From: CAYUVH01 sp964448135
Lineage (GTDB): Bacteria > Verrucomicrobiota > Verrucomicrobiia > Limisphaerales > UBA8199
Assembly: GCA_964448135.1 (NCBI GenBank)
Contig: CAYUVH010000007.1
Location: 186,001-250,000, forward strand
DNA: 64,000 nt
Direction: 5' to 3'
The position numbers and the translations under genes were made by a program. Shown here piece after piece: positions 33,501 to 43,178 of the stretch (position 1 is its first letter; every line of letters begins with the position of its first letter). Under the pieces are notes generated by a model that worked only from the letters and a program-made list of their open reading frames with translations, made no database searches and was not told the origin of the DNA.

Positions 33501-34889
33501 CTATTCGATACCGAGACGTCTCTGGACCTGCTCCAGCGGCACGCCCTTCGTTTCGATGACCATGACTTTGACCCAGATCAATTGCAGCACCATCATGAAA
33601 CAGAAGAAGAGGAAGACCCAGCCGGGCGCGAAGGCGGTGACCATTTTCGGAAAGAACGTGGTCAGCAGCGCGGCAAAGATCCAGTGCGTGAAACTGCCGA
33701 GGACCTGGCCCTCGGCGCGCTGCCGGTTCGGGAAGATTTCCGAGATGAGCACCCAGATGACGGCTCCCTGCCCCACCGCATGCGCGGCAATGAAAGCAAA
33801 GATGCAAACCGGGACAATGCTGTAGTGCGCGGTGAAAAAGGCCCAGGCGACGAGGCCGAGCGAGGCGATGTACCCATAGGAACCGATGAAAAGCAGCGTG
33901 CGCCGCCCGAGGCGGTCAATCAGCCACAGGCCGACGAAGGTGAAAACCAGGTTGGTCACGCCGATGCCGACGGACTGGAGGAGCGCGGCCTTTTCGCCGA
34001 GGCCGGTAAGTTCGAAAATGCGCGGCGCGAAGTAAAGGATCGCATTGATGCCGGAGAGCTGGTTGAAGAACGCGACCAGGAACGCGATCAGGATGGGGAC
34101 CCGCAAGCGCCACGTCCAAAAGCCGCGCGCGTCGCCGCGCTCGGAAGCGGCGTTGGTGATGGCGGTGACCTGGGAATCGATTTCGGCGGGTGTGGCCTGG
34201 GGCTGGATCAGCTTGAGTACACGAATGCCGCCTTCGCGGTCGTTCTTGCGCGTCAGGAGCCAGCGGGGACTTTCGGGAATGCCGAAGCAGAAGATCGCGT
34301 AAAGCAGCGAAGGGAAAGCGGCGACGCCCAGCATCCAACGCCAGGCGTTATCGCCGACGCCGGCGAGAAGCCAATTTGAACCGAAGGCGACGAGGATGCC
34401 GAAGACGATGTTGAACTGGAACATGCCGGCGAGCCGGCCGCGGTGCGCGGGCGGCGCGATTTCGGAGATGTAGAGCGGCGCGGCCACCGTGGAGATGCCG
34501 ATGCCCAGGCCGCCGATGACGCGCGCGGCGATCAACAGGCCGACGGTGCTGGCGTAGGCGCAGCCAATGGCGGAAACGATATACAACAGACCGACGAACA
34601 GGAGCGTGCGTTTGCGGCCGAAGCGATCGGTCGGCCAACCGCCGACCAGGGAACCCACGACGGTGCCATAGAGAGCGGAGGCCATGACGAATCCGTGCGC
34701 TGCGGGCGAGAGTTGAAAGAGCGCCTGAATTTTTTGTTCCGCGCCGGAAATGACGACGGTGTCGAAGCCGAACAGGAACCCGGCGAGCGCGGAAGTCAGC
34801 GACCAGAAGAAAACGCGCGCGCTCATCGGGGTGGGCTGTTCGACCGCGCCCAGGGCGACGCCGGTGTCGGAGGCGATGTTCATGCTCAT
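33501..34889 (-). CDS. MFS sugar porter (sugar:H+ symporter, SP family)
   Basis: 462 residues with 12 predicted membrane helices. Sugar-porter signatures: FGFDTVVISGAEQKI in helix 1, GWPTDRFGRKRTLL (loop 2-3), PESPRWLL after helix 6 (about residue 209), QQ-like FFNQLSGINAILYFAPRIF in helix 7, DRLGRRTLLF (loop 8-9) and a final EVFP-like EIFPNRQRAEGQ. It imports a monosaccharide, most likely fructose given the neighbours. Its ATG overlaps the TGA of the GH32 gene (ATGA, 34886-34889). Confidence 0.92.
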   Translation of the reverse strand: MSMNIASDTGVALGAVEQPTPMSARVFFWSLTSALAGFLFGFDTVVISGAEQKIQALFQLSPAAHGFVMASALYGTVVGSLVGGWPTDRFGRKRTLLFVGLLYIVSAIGCAYASTVGLLIAARVIGGLGIGISTVAAPLYISEIAPPAHRGRLAGMFQFNIVFGILVAFGSNWLLAGVGDNAWRWMLGVAAFPSLLYAIFCFGIPESPRWLLTRKNDREGGIRVLKLIQPQATPAEIDSQVTAITNAASERGDARGFWTWRLRVPILIAFLVAFFNQLSGINAILYFAPRIFELTGLGEKAALLQSVGIGVTNLVFTFVGLWLIDRLGRRTLLFIGSYGYIASLGLVAWAFFTAHYSIVPVCIFAFIAAHAVGQGAVIWVLISEIFPNRQRAEGQVLGSFTHWIFAALLTTFFPKMVTAFAPGWVFLFFCFMMVLQLIWVKVMVIETKGVPLEQVQRRLGIE

Positions 34890-37069
34890 AGAGGTTGCCA
34901 GGCGGATTTCAATTCGTGGACCTTCAGCGATTCAATTTCAACGGCCCCTCCCCGGCAGGATAGTTTCAAGTCGTGATTTTGGGGTGACATCTTCGCGGCC
35001 ATTGGCAGGTAGAGTCTCCCGTCATCGCCGAAAATATCCACCGACTGGCGATCCAGGAAAATGTGGAGTGAAATCCGGCCGTCCTTGGGTGAAAGCGTGG
35101 TGTGGCGATCAAGGCAGGAGAGCTGACGGCTCGCCACGTTGTAGGTCACGGGGATGCCGCGCAGGTCGAAGGTTAGTTCGCCGGCGTTGCCGACTTTGAA
35201 ATCGGCTTCGATTTCGAATAACTCGCCCTTGATGTCGGCGAGCGGGTTTGCATTCGCTGTGAGGCGTTGGGGTTTGATCGTGTGGGTTTGCGCGCGCAGT
35301 GATTTCAACTCCCGCGCGGGGCTGACACGAAGCGCCGGAGCGCCCGACGGCTCGGAGTGCAGCGTCAGTTCGACGGGCAGGCCCATCATCTGGTTGAACG
35401 TCATGCCCCGAAAGATTTCGCCATCCGGCAACCGCCCCCACGGAATCAGAATACAGCGGCCATCCGCTGCGGGGATGTCCGAGAAGACCTGCGAGGCGTA
35501 CCAGCAATTGCCGTTCTGCAATCGCTGCGGCCGGCCTTCGGGCGTGAATTTTTGCCCATCGAATTTCCCGACCCAATACACTCCGCTGGCGCCAAAGAAA
35601 ACCCAGCGCAAGGCGTTCGTGTTGCCATCGAGCGGCACCTGGAAGAAATTCGGACACTCGGAATCATCCGGCAGATTGACATCGGAAAGCTTCTCCCAGT
35701 TTTTCAGATCGGGCGAACTGAAAAGCGCGAAATCATTGTGATCGAGATAGAGCGCCATCACCCATTTCTTTTCCGGAGCATACCAGACCACCTTAGGGTC
35801 GCGATTTTCGGCGGCAATGTGGCCGAGGACGGGATTTTTATCGTACTTGGTCCAAGTGCGCCCGCGGTCGTTGCTGTAAGCGATGCCCTGGGTGAAGGGC
35901 TTGCCGGCGGCGGTGAACATGGCGACCAGCGCCGGGTCCTTGCCGGTCTGGAAACCGGCGGTGTTGTGCCAATCCACGACCGCCGATCCGGAATACATGG
36001 TGCCGTGTTCGTCCGGGTAGAGTGCTTCGGGAATTTCGCGCCAGTGGACCAGGTCTTTGCTGACGGCGTGCCCCCAATGCATATTGCCCCAATTCCAGCC
36101 ATAGGGATTGTGCTGGTAGAAGAGGTGGTACTCGCCATCGAAGTAAACGAGGCCGTTGGGATCATTGTTCCAGCCGCGACGCGAGGTGAAATGGAACTGC
36201 GGGCGGAGTGCCTCGCGATACACATTCTCCGAACCCTTGATTGCGTCGGTCTGGTCAATCGCACTCAGGCCCTTGGAGTTGTCGGACAATTTGTCCACTT
36301 TGATGGTGACCGTCTTGCCGTGTAGCGGCGCGGCGTCGAAGAACGCCCACCAATCGGGTTCGGCGTCGGCGAGTTCGATTTCGAAGGCGGGCATTTCCTT
36401 TCCGTCCACGGAGAGCGTGACGTGCTTCTTCGGCGCGCCGTTTTTAACCGGGAAATTGAGGTAGGGCTTCGCGATCGCAATCTCGCGCGTGACATCCCGC
36501 TTCACGATGGGCACGTCCAGTCGCTTATCGCTTTGGACGATTTGGTCCACGTTGATGTGGGCCCAGCCCCCGGTGGCGTCATCCACGATTTCGAGCGCAA
36601 CGGTTTTGCCGAGCAGATCGGCCACGTTCCATTGGTCCGGTTGCAGGCGTTCGCTGCCACCGGATTCGGTGTTCGGGCCGGTGGCAGTGCGCACGACCTT
36701 GCCGTCGAGCAAGAGGTTCAGGCAGGTTTTGCCCGCCCAACCGCCGCCACCAATCAGGAATTGGAGATACATGCGCTCGATCTTGAAGGGAGGCGAAGTC
36801 AGGCGCCCGGTGGAATCATCGCCGCCGTTGAAAGAATTGACCAGCCCCTGCCCTTGAAAACCTTCCACGGCCATTTGATTCGGCAACGTGCCGTGCGCCG
36901 GGCCGGTGCCAAAGGCGGTGCCAGAGACCTTCCAGGCGCCGTAATCCGGTTGCTCGAAATCGGCGATCACGATGTCCCCCGTCTGGGCGCGCGCGCAAAC
37001 GGAAGCTGCACCGAGGATGGCCGCAAGCAATCGCGACTTGAGAATTGGCCTGTTCGTAACGCGCATCAT
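34886..37069 (-). CDS. secreted GH32 fructan hydrolase (levanase/inulinase type)
   Basis: 727 residues from the ATG at 37069, a start fixed by its ATGA overlap with the preceding giant gene. Signal peptide about 1-30 (LLAAILGAASVCARAQ). An N-terminal beta module of about 150 residues (IADFEQPDYGAWKVSGTAFG) usual in levanase-type enzymes comes next. The GH32 five-blade propeller has the nucleophile motif WNNDPNGLVYFDG (about 298), RDPK (about 423) and the acid/base ECPNFFQVP (about 471). A C-terminal beta-sandwich follows, with FLDRQSVDIFGDDGRLYLP. All catalytic residues are present. It releases fructose from levan, inulin or sucrose outside the cytoplasm. Confidence 0.93.
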   Translation of the reverse strand: MMRVTNRPILKSRLLAAILGAASVCARAQTGDIVIADFEQPDYGAWKVSGTAFGTGPAHGTLPNQMAVEGFQGQGLVNSFNGGDDSTGRLTSPPFKIERMYLQFLIGGGGWAGKTCLNLLLDGKVVRTATGPNTESGGSERLQPDQWNVADLLGKTVALEIVDDATGGWAHINVDQIVQSDKRLDVPIVKRDVTREIAIAKPYLNFPVKNGAPKKHVTLSVDGKEMPAFEIELADAEPDWWAFFDAAPLHGKTVTIKVDKLSDNSKGLSAIDQTDAIKGSENVYREALRPQFHFTSRRGWNNDPNGLVYFDGEYHLFYQHNPYGWNWGNMHWGHAVSKDLVHWREIPEALYPDEHGTMYSGSAVVDWHNTAGFQTGKDPALVAMFTAAGKPFTQGIAYSNDRGRTWTKYDKNPVLGHIAAENRDPKVVWYAPEKKWVMALYLDHNDFALFSSPDLKNWEKLSDVNLPDDSECPNFFQVPLDGNTNALRWVFFGASGVYWVGKFDGQKFTPEGRPQRLQNGNCWYASQVFSDIPAADGRCILIPWGRLPDGEIFRGMTFNQMMGLPVELTLHSEPSGAPALRVSPARELKSLRAQTHTIKPQRLTANANPLADIKGELFEIEADFKVGNAGELTFDLRGIPVTYNVASRQLSCLDRHTTLSPKDGRISLHIFLDRQSVDIFGDDGRLYLPMAAKMSPQNHDLKLSCRGGAVEIESLKVHELKSAWQPL

Positions 37070-40000
37070 TTGGTGGACCCTGTCCAGATGGATTTGAGTT
37101 TGTTGACCGTCAACGAATTGAATGTGGCATTTCCGCCGCTGCATGTAAGCGAAATCAACGACGTGCCGGCAGTGTTATTGGCAGGCACGGGCATGTAAAG
37201 CTGCCCGTTGTTGCCGAAGATTTCGATGGTCTTCCGGTCCGCAATGATCTCCAACGTTACGACGCCGCCGACCGGCGCCAGTGTGTTCACGACGCCGTTG
37301 CAGGCGATCTGCTGCGTGGCGGCGGTGTAGGTCACAGTCTGCCCCTGGAAGTTGAAGGTGATCGATTGGGCCGTGCCGACGGAAAATTGCGCCTTCACAT
37401 CGAACAAGGTGCCGCGAATGCCGGAAAGTGGATTGCTGCCGGCGACCAGCGAAAGATTGGTCCAGGCGTAAGTCGCTACGGAATTGTTGGTGATTTCGGC
37501 GATGGGCGTGCAGAACAGCCGCACGCCGTTGGTCGTGGTGCGGAGGTTGAGTTCGGTCGGAAAATACATCAGCTGATTGAAGGGCATGCCGGGCGTGTCA
37601 ATGATCGCCCAACCGATGCGCACGAGGCGCTTGTCGCCGGGCGCCATGCTGGTGAAGGTCTGCGCCGCGTAAAAGTTCGCCCCGTTGTTGCCCGGCAGCT
37701 TGGCGGTGCTGGGAGTGAACGTGACGCCATCGAACTGTCCGAGCTGATAACCGCTGCTGGCGTCGCACAGCGCCCACATCATGTTGTTCGTGTTGCCGTC
37801 CACGGGCAGGCGATACATGTCGGGGCACTCGAAGTAGCCGTTGATTTTGCTGCGATAGGTCCATTGGCGGAAATTCGGCGAAGTGTAAAAGGCGTGCCCA
37901 TCTCCACCGCTGGCGTCGTACACGACCATCACCCAGTAATTCGAGGGCGCATACCGAAACAGATGCGGATCGCGGCCGTTGTTGACGACAACCGGGTTGT
38001 TGGTGATCTCCGTAAACGTGAGGCCGCCGTCGTTGCTGTAGTCGATGCACTCGCCGCGCGAGGTGCTGGTGAACGCGGCGACGATCACGTCGTTTGTGCC
38101 GGTCTTGAAACCGCCGGTGTTCGCGGTATCTACCACGGCGCTGCCCGAATAGACCTGGTCTCCGTAGGAATGCGAGTAAAGACCTTCCTGCACCTCGACC
38201 CAATTCACCATGTCGGTGCTGACGGCGTGGCCCCAATATTTCTGCCCCGCGCCGCCCCAATCGAACGGATCGTGTTGGTAGTAGAGGTGATACTTGCCAT
38301 TATGATAGACCATGCCGTTGGCGTCGTTGAGCCAGCCGCGTTTGGTGGAGAAATGCATCTGCGGGCGCAAGGTTTCCTGGTAGAGATTTGTTGAATCCAC
38401 AATCCCGTTGGTTTGGATGATCGAATAGAACCCATCGCTGAGCGAGCCCAGCGAACTGACCGAGAGCGTGGCGGTTTGATTCGAGAACGCCGAGACGTCC
38501 ACGAATGCCCACCAATCCGGCGCCCCACCGGTCGCGAGGCGGATGTTGAAATCGCGCACGGGATTTCCGCCGACGGTAACAGTGACGCGGCGGATGGAGG
38601 AGCTGTTTTGGACGGGAAGATTGAGGAGGCTGTTCGTTAGAAACATCTGGCGGGCCAGTGAAGGCAACGGCGTGTCCGAGAGCGTGATCTGATCCACGTT
38701 GATGTGACCCCAACCGCCGGTCGCGGAATCCACGATTTGGATCGTGGCGGTCTGCCCGAGGTAAGCACTCACGTCCCATTGTTGCGGAGCGAGGGCTTCG
38801 TTGTTCGCGCCGGTGGCGGTTTTGACGACCACGTTGCTGATGATGAGGTTCATGCATTCCTGGCCAGGAATGCCGCCGCCGCCGATCAAGAAATTGAGGT
38901 AAGGCTTGGTGATGACAAAGGGCGGTGACGTGAGCGTGCCGGTGGTGGTATCCCCGCCGTAATAGGAGTTCACGAGGCCAAATCCCTGGTAACCGGAAAC
39001 CTGATTTTGGTTCAGCAACGTGCCCTGCGCCGGCCCGGGACCAAAGGCGGTTCCGGTAACGATCCACGCGCCGTAGCTGGGCTGCTCAAAATCAGCGAGG
39101 ACGAGCTCCGCGGAGGGTGGCGAAGCCCAGCGCCAGGAATTCGTGGCGCGGTAGTAACGCTGGTCGCCGGAACTCGTTTCGGTGAATTCGCCCACGCCCA
39201 AACTCGAAACCGGCACGCTGCCGATGGCGTTCCACGGTCCGTTGACATTGGTCGCGGCCTGGAGTTCAGAGGTGAAATTCGGCGCGCCGGCTACCAGGAT
39301 GCGGGAAGTGTTGTTGGAACGCCCGGCGAGCCAGAGCTGCGACGCGGTGAGGTTGCCGGTCACGTCGGCCCAGGTCATGCCCAGCCGCACTTCGTCATGC
39401 GCCACGGTTCGACCATTGACATATGCGGCGAGGGAGATGCCGTCGAAGGACATGTCGGCGATGTTGGAAACGACCAGCGTGGGCGTCAGCGGTTCGGTGG
39501 GCGACGTGGAGTTGCGATAGACGAACACGTCGTCGTTGCCGGATTTGAAATCAATGCGCAACACGTAGAAATTCACGCCCGTGTTCCCCGGGCCAAGGCT
39601 CCAGAAAGTGGACGAGCCACCCGGCGGAGATTCCGCGCGAAGGTTCGCGTTGGTGGTCCCCGTGTCATTGCCAATGCCGCCCATGCGGCCCGGATCGCCG
39701 AGGTCGCCGCGATGGAGTTCCAATTCGTAGAACAGCGCGTTCCCATTCGGCTGCTGCAGAAAACTGACGTAGAGCGTCTTGCCATCGGCGCCGACATCAC
39801 CATTCGCGTTGACGTAACCATGCCGGGCGAAGTTGCCGGTGGCCGAGCAGTCCAGGTAGCGACCCTTCCGGCTGCCGTTCACGAGATACACATTTCCGCC
39901 GCTGGAGCGCGCATCGTAACCCGCGGGCGCGCTCGCGCCGACGGCGAGGCTGTTCGAGAAGGATTGCGAGGAAGCGCCGTCCAGACTTTGCCACACGCTG

Positions 40001-43000
40001 GACCAGCCAAATCCTCCGCTGCCACCGCCGATATCACTGGAGGATTGTCCGTAATCAAAACCCTCGTACGCCAGCAGGCCGCCGTTGTTCACGAACACAC
40101 TCACGATCGAGCTCGTCACACTGCCGTAGGCATTATTCGCCACGAGCACATATTCGCCGGCATCGAAAATGTTGGCGGACCCAATGGAAAGCGAAGTGCC
40201 GTTCGCGCCGCTGATGGGTGCTCCGTCGCGATACCACTGGAGGGTCAATGGCCCCGCGCCGCCGACGGTGGCGTTGAACATAAGGTTGTCGCCGGGGTTG
40301 TAGGGCACGCTGGAGGAACTATCGATGGTCACGGCGATCGGCAGAACCGTCACCGTCGCCAAAGAGCTGAAGAGACCGCCCTGGGCGTTTGAGGCGGCGA
40401 CCAAATATTGGCCGGAATCCAACGGCTGGGCGGCGGCCACGACGAAGTTTGCATTCGTCGCTCCCGGCAGGGCGTTCGTGACGCTGCCGGTCACGCGATA
40501 CCATTGATAGGCCAACGGCAACGAGGACTGTGCGAGCGCGCTGAGTGTGAGCGGCTGCCCCGTATGGAGACTCTGATCTACGGGCTGTTGAACGAACAAC
40601 GGCGGATTGCCCAGCACATTGGCCCACGTCTGGCCGACGCGGATCTCGTCGGTTTTCAGAATCAGACCGTTGAGATAAGCGCCCATCGAAATGCCGTCGA
40701 AAGACATGTCCGCGACCGCGGGCATCGTGAGCACGGGGTCGTTGTCCAATTCGAGGTTGCCGGTGGGATTGCGATAGACATAGACGTCGTCGTTGCCCGA
40801 TTTGAAATCAATGCGCACGACATAGAAGTTCACATTCGTGCTGCCGACGCCCAGCGGCGTGAACGTCGAGCCCGGGGCGCGCAGATAAACCTGCGTGGAG
40901 TTCGCCGCGTCGTTGCCGATGCCAGCGACACGCCCCGCGTCGCCAAGGTCATTGCGGTGAAATTCAAACTCGTAGAAATAAACCGTGTTGTTTGGCTGTT
41001 GCAGGAAGCTGACATACACGGTCTTGCCGTTCGCGCCGACATTCCCATTACCGTCCAGCAACCCAGCCTGCCCGAACGCACCGGTCGCGGAGCAATCCAG
41101 CCAGTGGCCGCAGCGGCTGTTGTTGCTGATAAGGGCGGAGTTGCCGGCAGAACGGTTGTCGTATCCGGCGGGGGCTTTGCCGCCGGCGAGCAAGTTATTG
41201 GAATTGATCGTCTCGCCCACGTTGCCGCTCACGTCCATCCACGCGTTGCTCCAGCCGGTGCCGCCAAACTGGCCGGCGACAATACTACCCGCAGGATAAT
41301 CGAAACCGTCATAGGCCAGCAGCCCCGCCCCGGCTCCATTCACGCCCCATTTCTTGACCAGACCGGATTCCTGCGCCAGCCGATCGGTTTCCGACAGGGC
41401 GGTGCCGTAAAACTTCACCTCTCCGATATCGCCGGTGAACGCATTATTCGTCGTCAACTGCGCGCCGAGCGCCAGCCGCGCCGCTGCATTGAGCGAATTT
41501 GTAGTGCCGGTAGCGCTGCCGACGGAATTCCCATCGAGGAAAAGCTCCAGGAGCCCGGAGGTTTTCGCGCGGCGCATGGTCAACAAATGCGCGCGGCTGT
41601 CGTTGTAACCACGAATTGAATTCACCGAGGTATCGGGATTGCCCACGCCGGCGCTGACCTGGCCGTTGGCAAACAGGCTGGCGCCGAAATCATTCGTCGT
41701 TCCACCGACCTCCGCGCTGAAAACTCCTGCGCCGCCATAAAACTGGTTGCCGGAGCCCGATCCCTGCGGGCTGCGGAAAACGCAAAAGATCGTGAAGTCA
41801 TCCTGCACGGGACGATTCACCGTCAGCATTTGGGTCGCCGCACTTTCGAAATGCGCCACCGCCAGGCCATTCATCGAACCGGTTTGCAGGGTGGGACGCT
41901 GGCCCGGCGTGGTTTGAGTGGCATTGAAACCATGGCCGCTCGAGTCGGTCCACGTGCTGATACTTGCGCCGTTGGTCAAACCGGAGATGGCGTCGGCTTT
42001 GAGCCAGGCGACCGGCACCGGCAGCGTCGCGAAGACTTCGGCAGAATTGGCGCTCTCGCCGTTCGTATTCCCAGCGGAGATTTTGTAGTAATTGGTCACG
42101 CCACTGTTCGGGAGATTGTCGACCAACTGATTCGAGGCCGGCCACGGATTGCTCGCGGTGGAAATGTTCGTGATTGTGATTTCCGTTCCACTGGTGGTCG
42201 AGCGCTTCACATTGTAAGAGATCGCGCCGGGCACGGTGTCCCACGCCAGTTTGACCTTGCTGCCGCCCAGCGTGGTCGTGACGTTTGCCGGCGTCGCCGA
42301 AGCCAGGCCGTTCGCCTGGATGATCGCCGCGCTCCAATAGGTTGTGTTGAACACCACGTCGGGATAGTAAAAGCCGCCCTGGACGCCGGTTTGCACGGTC
42401 CACGTCCGGAAGGTGGAGGGATTCGCGATGTTGCTCTCCTGGCCAGGGATCACCTTGATGCCGTTCCCGAAGGCGGCGTTCCACTGCACCGGATCATTGC
42501 CCGCGCCACCTGCGTAGCACTGCAAATAGATGTAGTCGCAGTTGGTGATGCTGTTGCGCAGGTTCACCCAGAAGCTTTGCGCCGTGTAGGGTGCCAGGGT
42601 GTATTTGTAACCGAGCGCGCCAAGCATGTTCGCGAAATTCGTCCGCGAGCTGAGATGATACGTCTGCTCGTCGTCATCATTGATGGCGTCAATTCCTGGT
42701 ACGGCGGTTTTCAGCGCCTGAAAATTTTTATAAAGAGTGCTGGCTGGCCTGCTGCCCTGCCCAGTCACGAGGTTTTTGATGTTGTCGAAGCTCGTATCCG
42801 TCCAACCGCCGATGCACACCTCGTAACGCGTGACGGTCGTGGGCGGAGTCTTGAGCGTGGTGATCAACGAATTCCAGTTGGCGGGCCCGATGTAAACGCC
42901 ATTCGAGCAAACCGGTCCGCCACCAATTTGCAGCGTCCCATCCACGTCCACGTGCATGGCAAAAGTGATCAAGGTCGTGAAACCCGAGGCTTTGTCGTAA

Positions 43001-43158
43001 GCCATGGACGGCACGGTAAACTGGAAGTAGTCATTCCCGTCCGCGCCATAGTTCATCACGTTGGCCGCGGCGTGCAAACGGGCTGGCGTCAGGAGGATCG
43101 CCAGGGAAGCCACACTCGCTTTGACCCACTGGCCGAATTTGAATCTGTTCAGGTACAT
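37066..43158 (-). CDS. giant multidomain GH32 protein with GH18-like, LamG, Ig and repeated modules
   Basis: 2030 residues from the ATG at 43158 (MYLNRFKFGQWVKASVASLA, signal). The open frame begins at 43353, but that part overlaps the GH172 gene. Order: a GH18-like barrel (about 30-270, YEVCIGGWTDTSF, VPGIDAINDDDEQTY); FN3-like (about 280-360); a LamG-type sandwich (about 370-600); the GLLAYDGFDY module (about 611-849); Ig-like pair (about 850-1025); a second GLLAYEGFDY module (about 1028-1266); an FYR-type module; the IADFEQPSYGAW-type module (LADFEQPSYGAW); then GH32 with WLNDANG (about 1609), RDPH (about 1729), ECPDM (about 1779) and a C-terminal sandwich. It is probably a cell-surface or extracellular fructanase. 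The catalytic Asp is kept although NDPNG reads NDANG. It is followed by the second GH32 gene through ATGA. Confidence 0.85.
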   Translation of the reverse strand: MYLNRFKFGQWVKASVASLAILLTPARLHAAANVMNYGADGNDYFQFTVPSMAYDKASGFTTLITFAMHVDVDGTLQIGGGPVCSNGVYIGPANWNSLITTLKTPPTTVTRYEVCIGGWTDTSFDNIKNLVTGQGSRPASTLYKNFQALKTAVPGIDAINDDDEQTYHLSSRTNFANMLGALGYKYTLAPYTAQSFWVNLRNSITNCDYIYLQCYAGGAGNDPVQWNAAFGNGIKVIPGQESNIANPSTFRTWTVQTGVQGGFYYPDVVFNTTYWSAAIIQANGLASATPANVTTTLGGSKVKLAWDTVPGAISYNVKRSTTSGTEITITNISTASNPWPASNQLVDNLPNSGVTNYYKISAGNTNGESANSAEVFATLPVPVAWLKADAISGLTNGASISTWTDSSGHGFNATQTTPGQRPTLQTGSMNGLAVAHFESAATQMLTVNRPVQDDFTIFCVFRSPQGSGSGNQFYGGAGVFSAEVGGTTNDFGASLFANGQVSAGVGNPDTSVNSIRGYNDSRAHLLTMRRAKTSGLLELFLDGNSVGSATGTTNSLNAAARLALGAQLTTNNAFTGDIGEVKFYGTALSETDRLAQESGLVKKWGVNGAGAGLLAYDGFDYPAGSIVAGQFGGTGWSNAWMDVSGNVGETINSNNLLAGGKAPAGYDNRSAGNSALISNNSRCGHWLDCSATGAFGQAGLLDGNGNVGANGKTVYVSFLQQPNNTVYFYEFEFHRNDLGDAGRVAGIGNDAANSTQVYLRAPGSTFTPLGVGSTNVNFYVVRIDFKSGNDDVYVYRNPTGNLELDNDPVLTMPAVADMSFDGISMGAYLNGLILKTDEIRVGQTWANVLGNPPLFVQQPVDQSLHTGQPLTLSALAQSSLPLAYQWYRVTGSVTNALPGATNANFVVAAAQPLDSGQYLVAASNAQGGLFSSLATVTVLPIAVTIDSSSSVPYNPGDNLMFNATVGGAGPLTLQWYRDGAPISGANGTSLSIGSANIFDAGEYVLVANNAYGSVTSSIVSVFVNNGGLLAYEGFDYGQSSSDIGGGSGGFGWSSVWQSLDGASSQSFSNSLAVGASAPAGYDARSSGGNVYLVNGSRKGRYLDCSATGNFARHGYVNANGDVGADGKTLYVSFLQQPNGNALFYELELHRGDLGDPGRMGGIGNDTGTTNANLRAESPPGGSSTFWSLGPGNTGVNFYVLRIDFKSGNDDVFVYRNSTSPTEPLTPTLVVSNIADMSFDGISLAAYVNGRTVAHDEVRLGMTWADVTGNLTASQLWLAGRSNNTSRILVAGAPNFTSELQAATNVNGPWNAIGSVPVSSLGVGEFTETSSGDQRYYRATNSWRWASPPSAELVLADFEQPSYGAWIVTGTAFGPGPAQGTLLNQNQVSGYQGFGLVNSYYGGDTTTGTLTSPPFVITKPYLNFLIGGGGIPGQECMNLIISNVVVKTATGANNEALAPQQWDVSAYLGQTATIQIVDSATGGWGHINVDQITLSDTPLPSLARQMFLTNSLLNLPVQNSSSIRRVTVTVGGNPVRDFNIRLATGGAPDWWAFVDVSAFSNQTATLSVSSLGSLSDGFYSIIQTNGIVDSTNLYQETLRPQMHFSTKRGWLNDANGMVYHNGKYHLYYQHDPFDWGGAGQKYWGHAVSTDMVNWVEVQEGLYSHSYGDQVYSGSAVVDTANTGGFKTGTNDVIVAAFTSTSRGECIDYSNDGGLTFTEITNNPVVVNNGRDPHLFRYAPSNYWVMVVYDASGGDGHAFYTSPNFRQWTYRSKINGYFECPDMYRLPVDGNTNNMMWALCDASSGYQLGQFDGVTFTPSTAKLPGNNGANFYAAQTFTSMAPGDKRLVRIGWAIIDTPGMPFNQLMYFPTELNLRTTTNGVRLFCTPIAEITNNSVATYAWTNLSLVAGSNPLSGIRGTLFDVKAQFSVGTAQSITFNFQGQTVTYTAATQQIACNGVVNTLAPVGGVVTLEIIADRKTIEIFGNNGQLYMPVPANNTAGTSLISLTCSGGNATFNSLTVNKLKSIWTGSTK

Positions 43159-43178
43159 CTTGATGCGTTGCAAAAATC

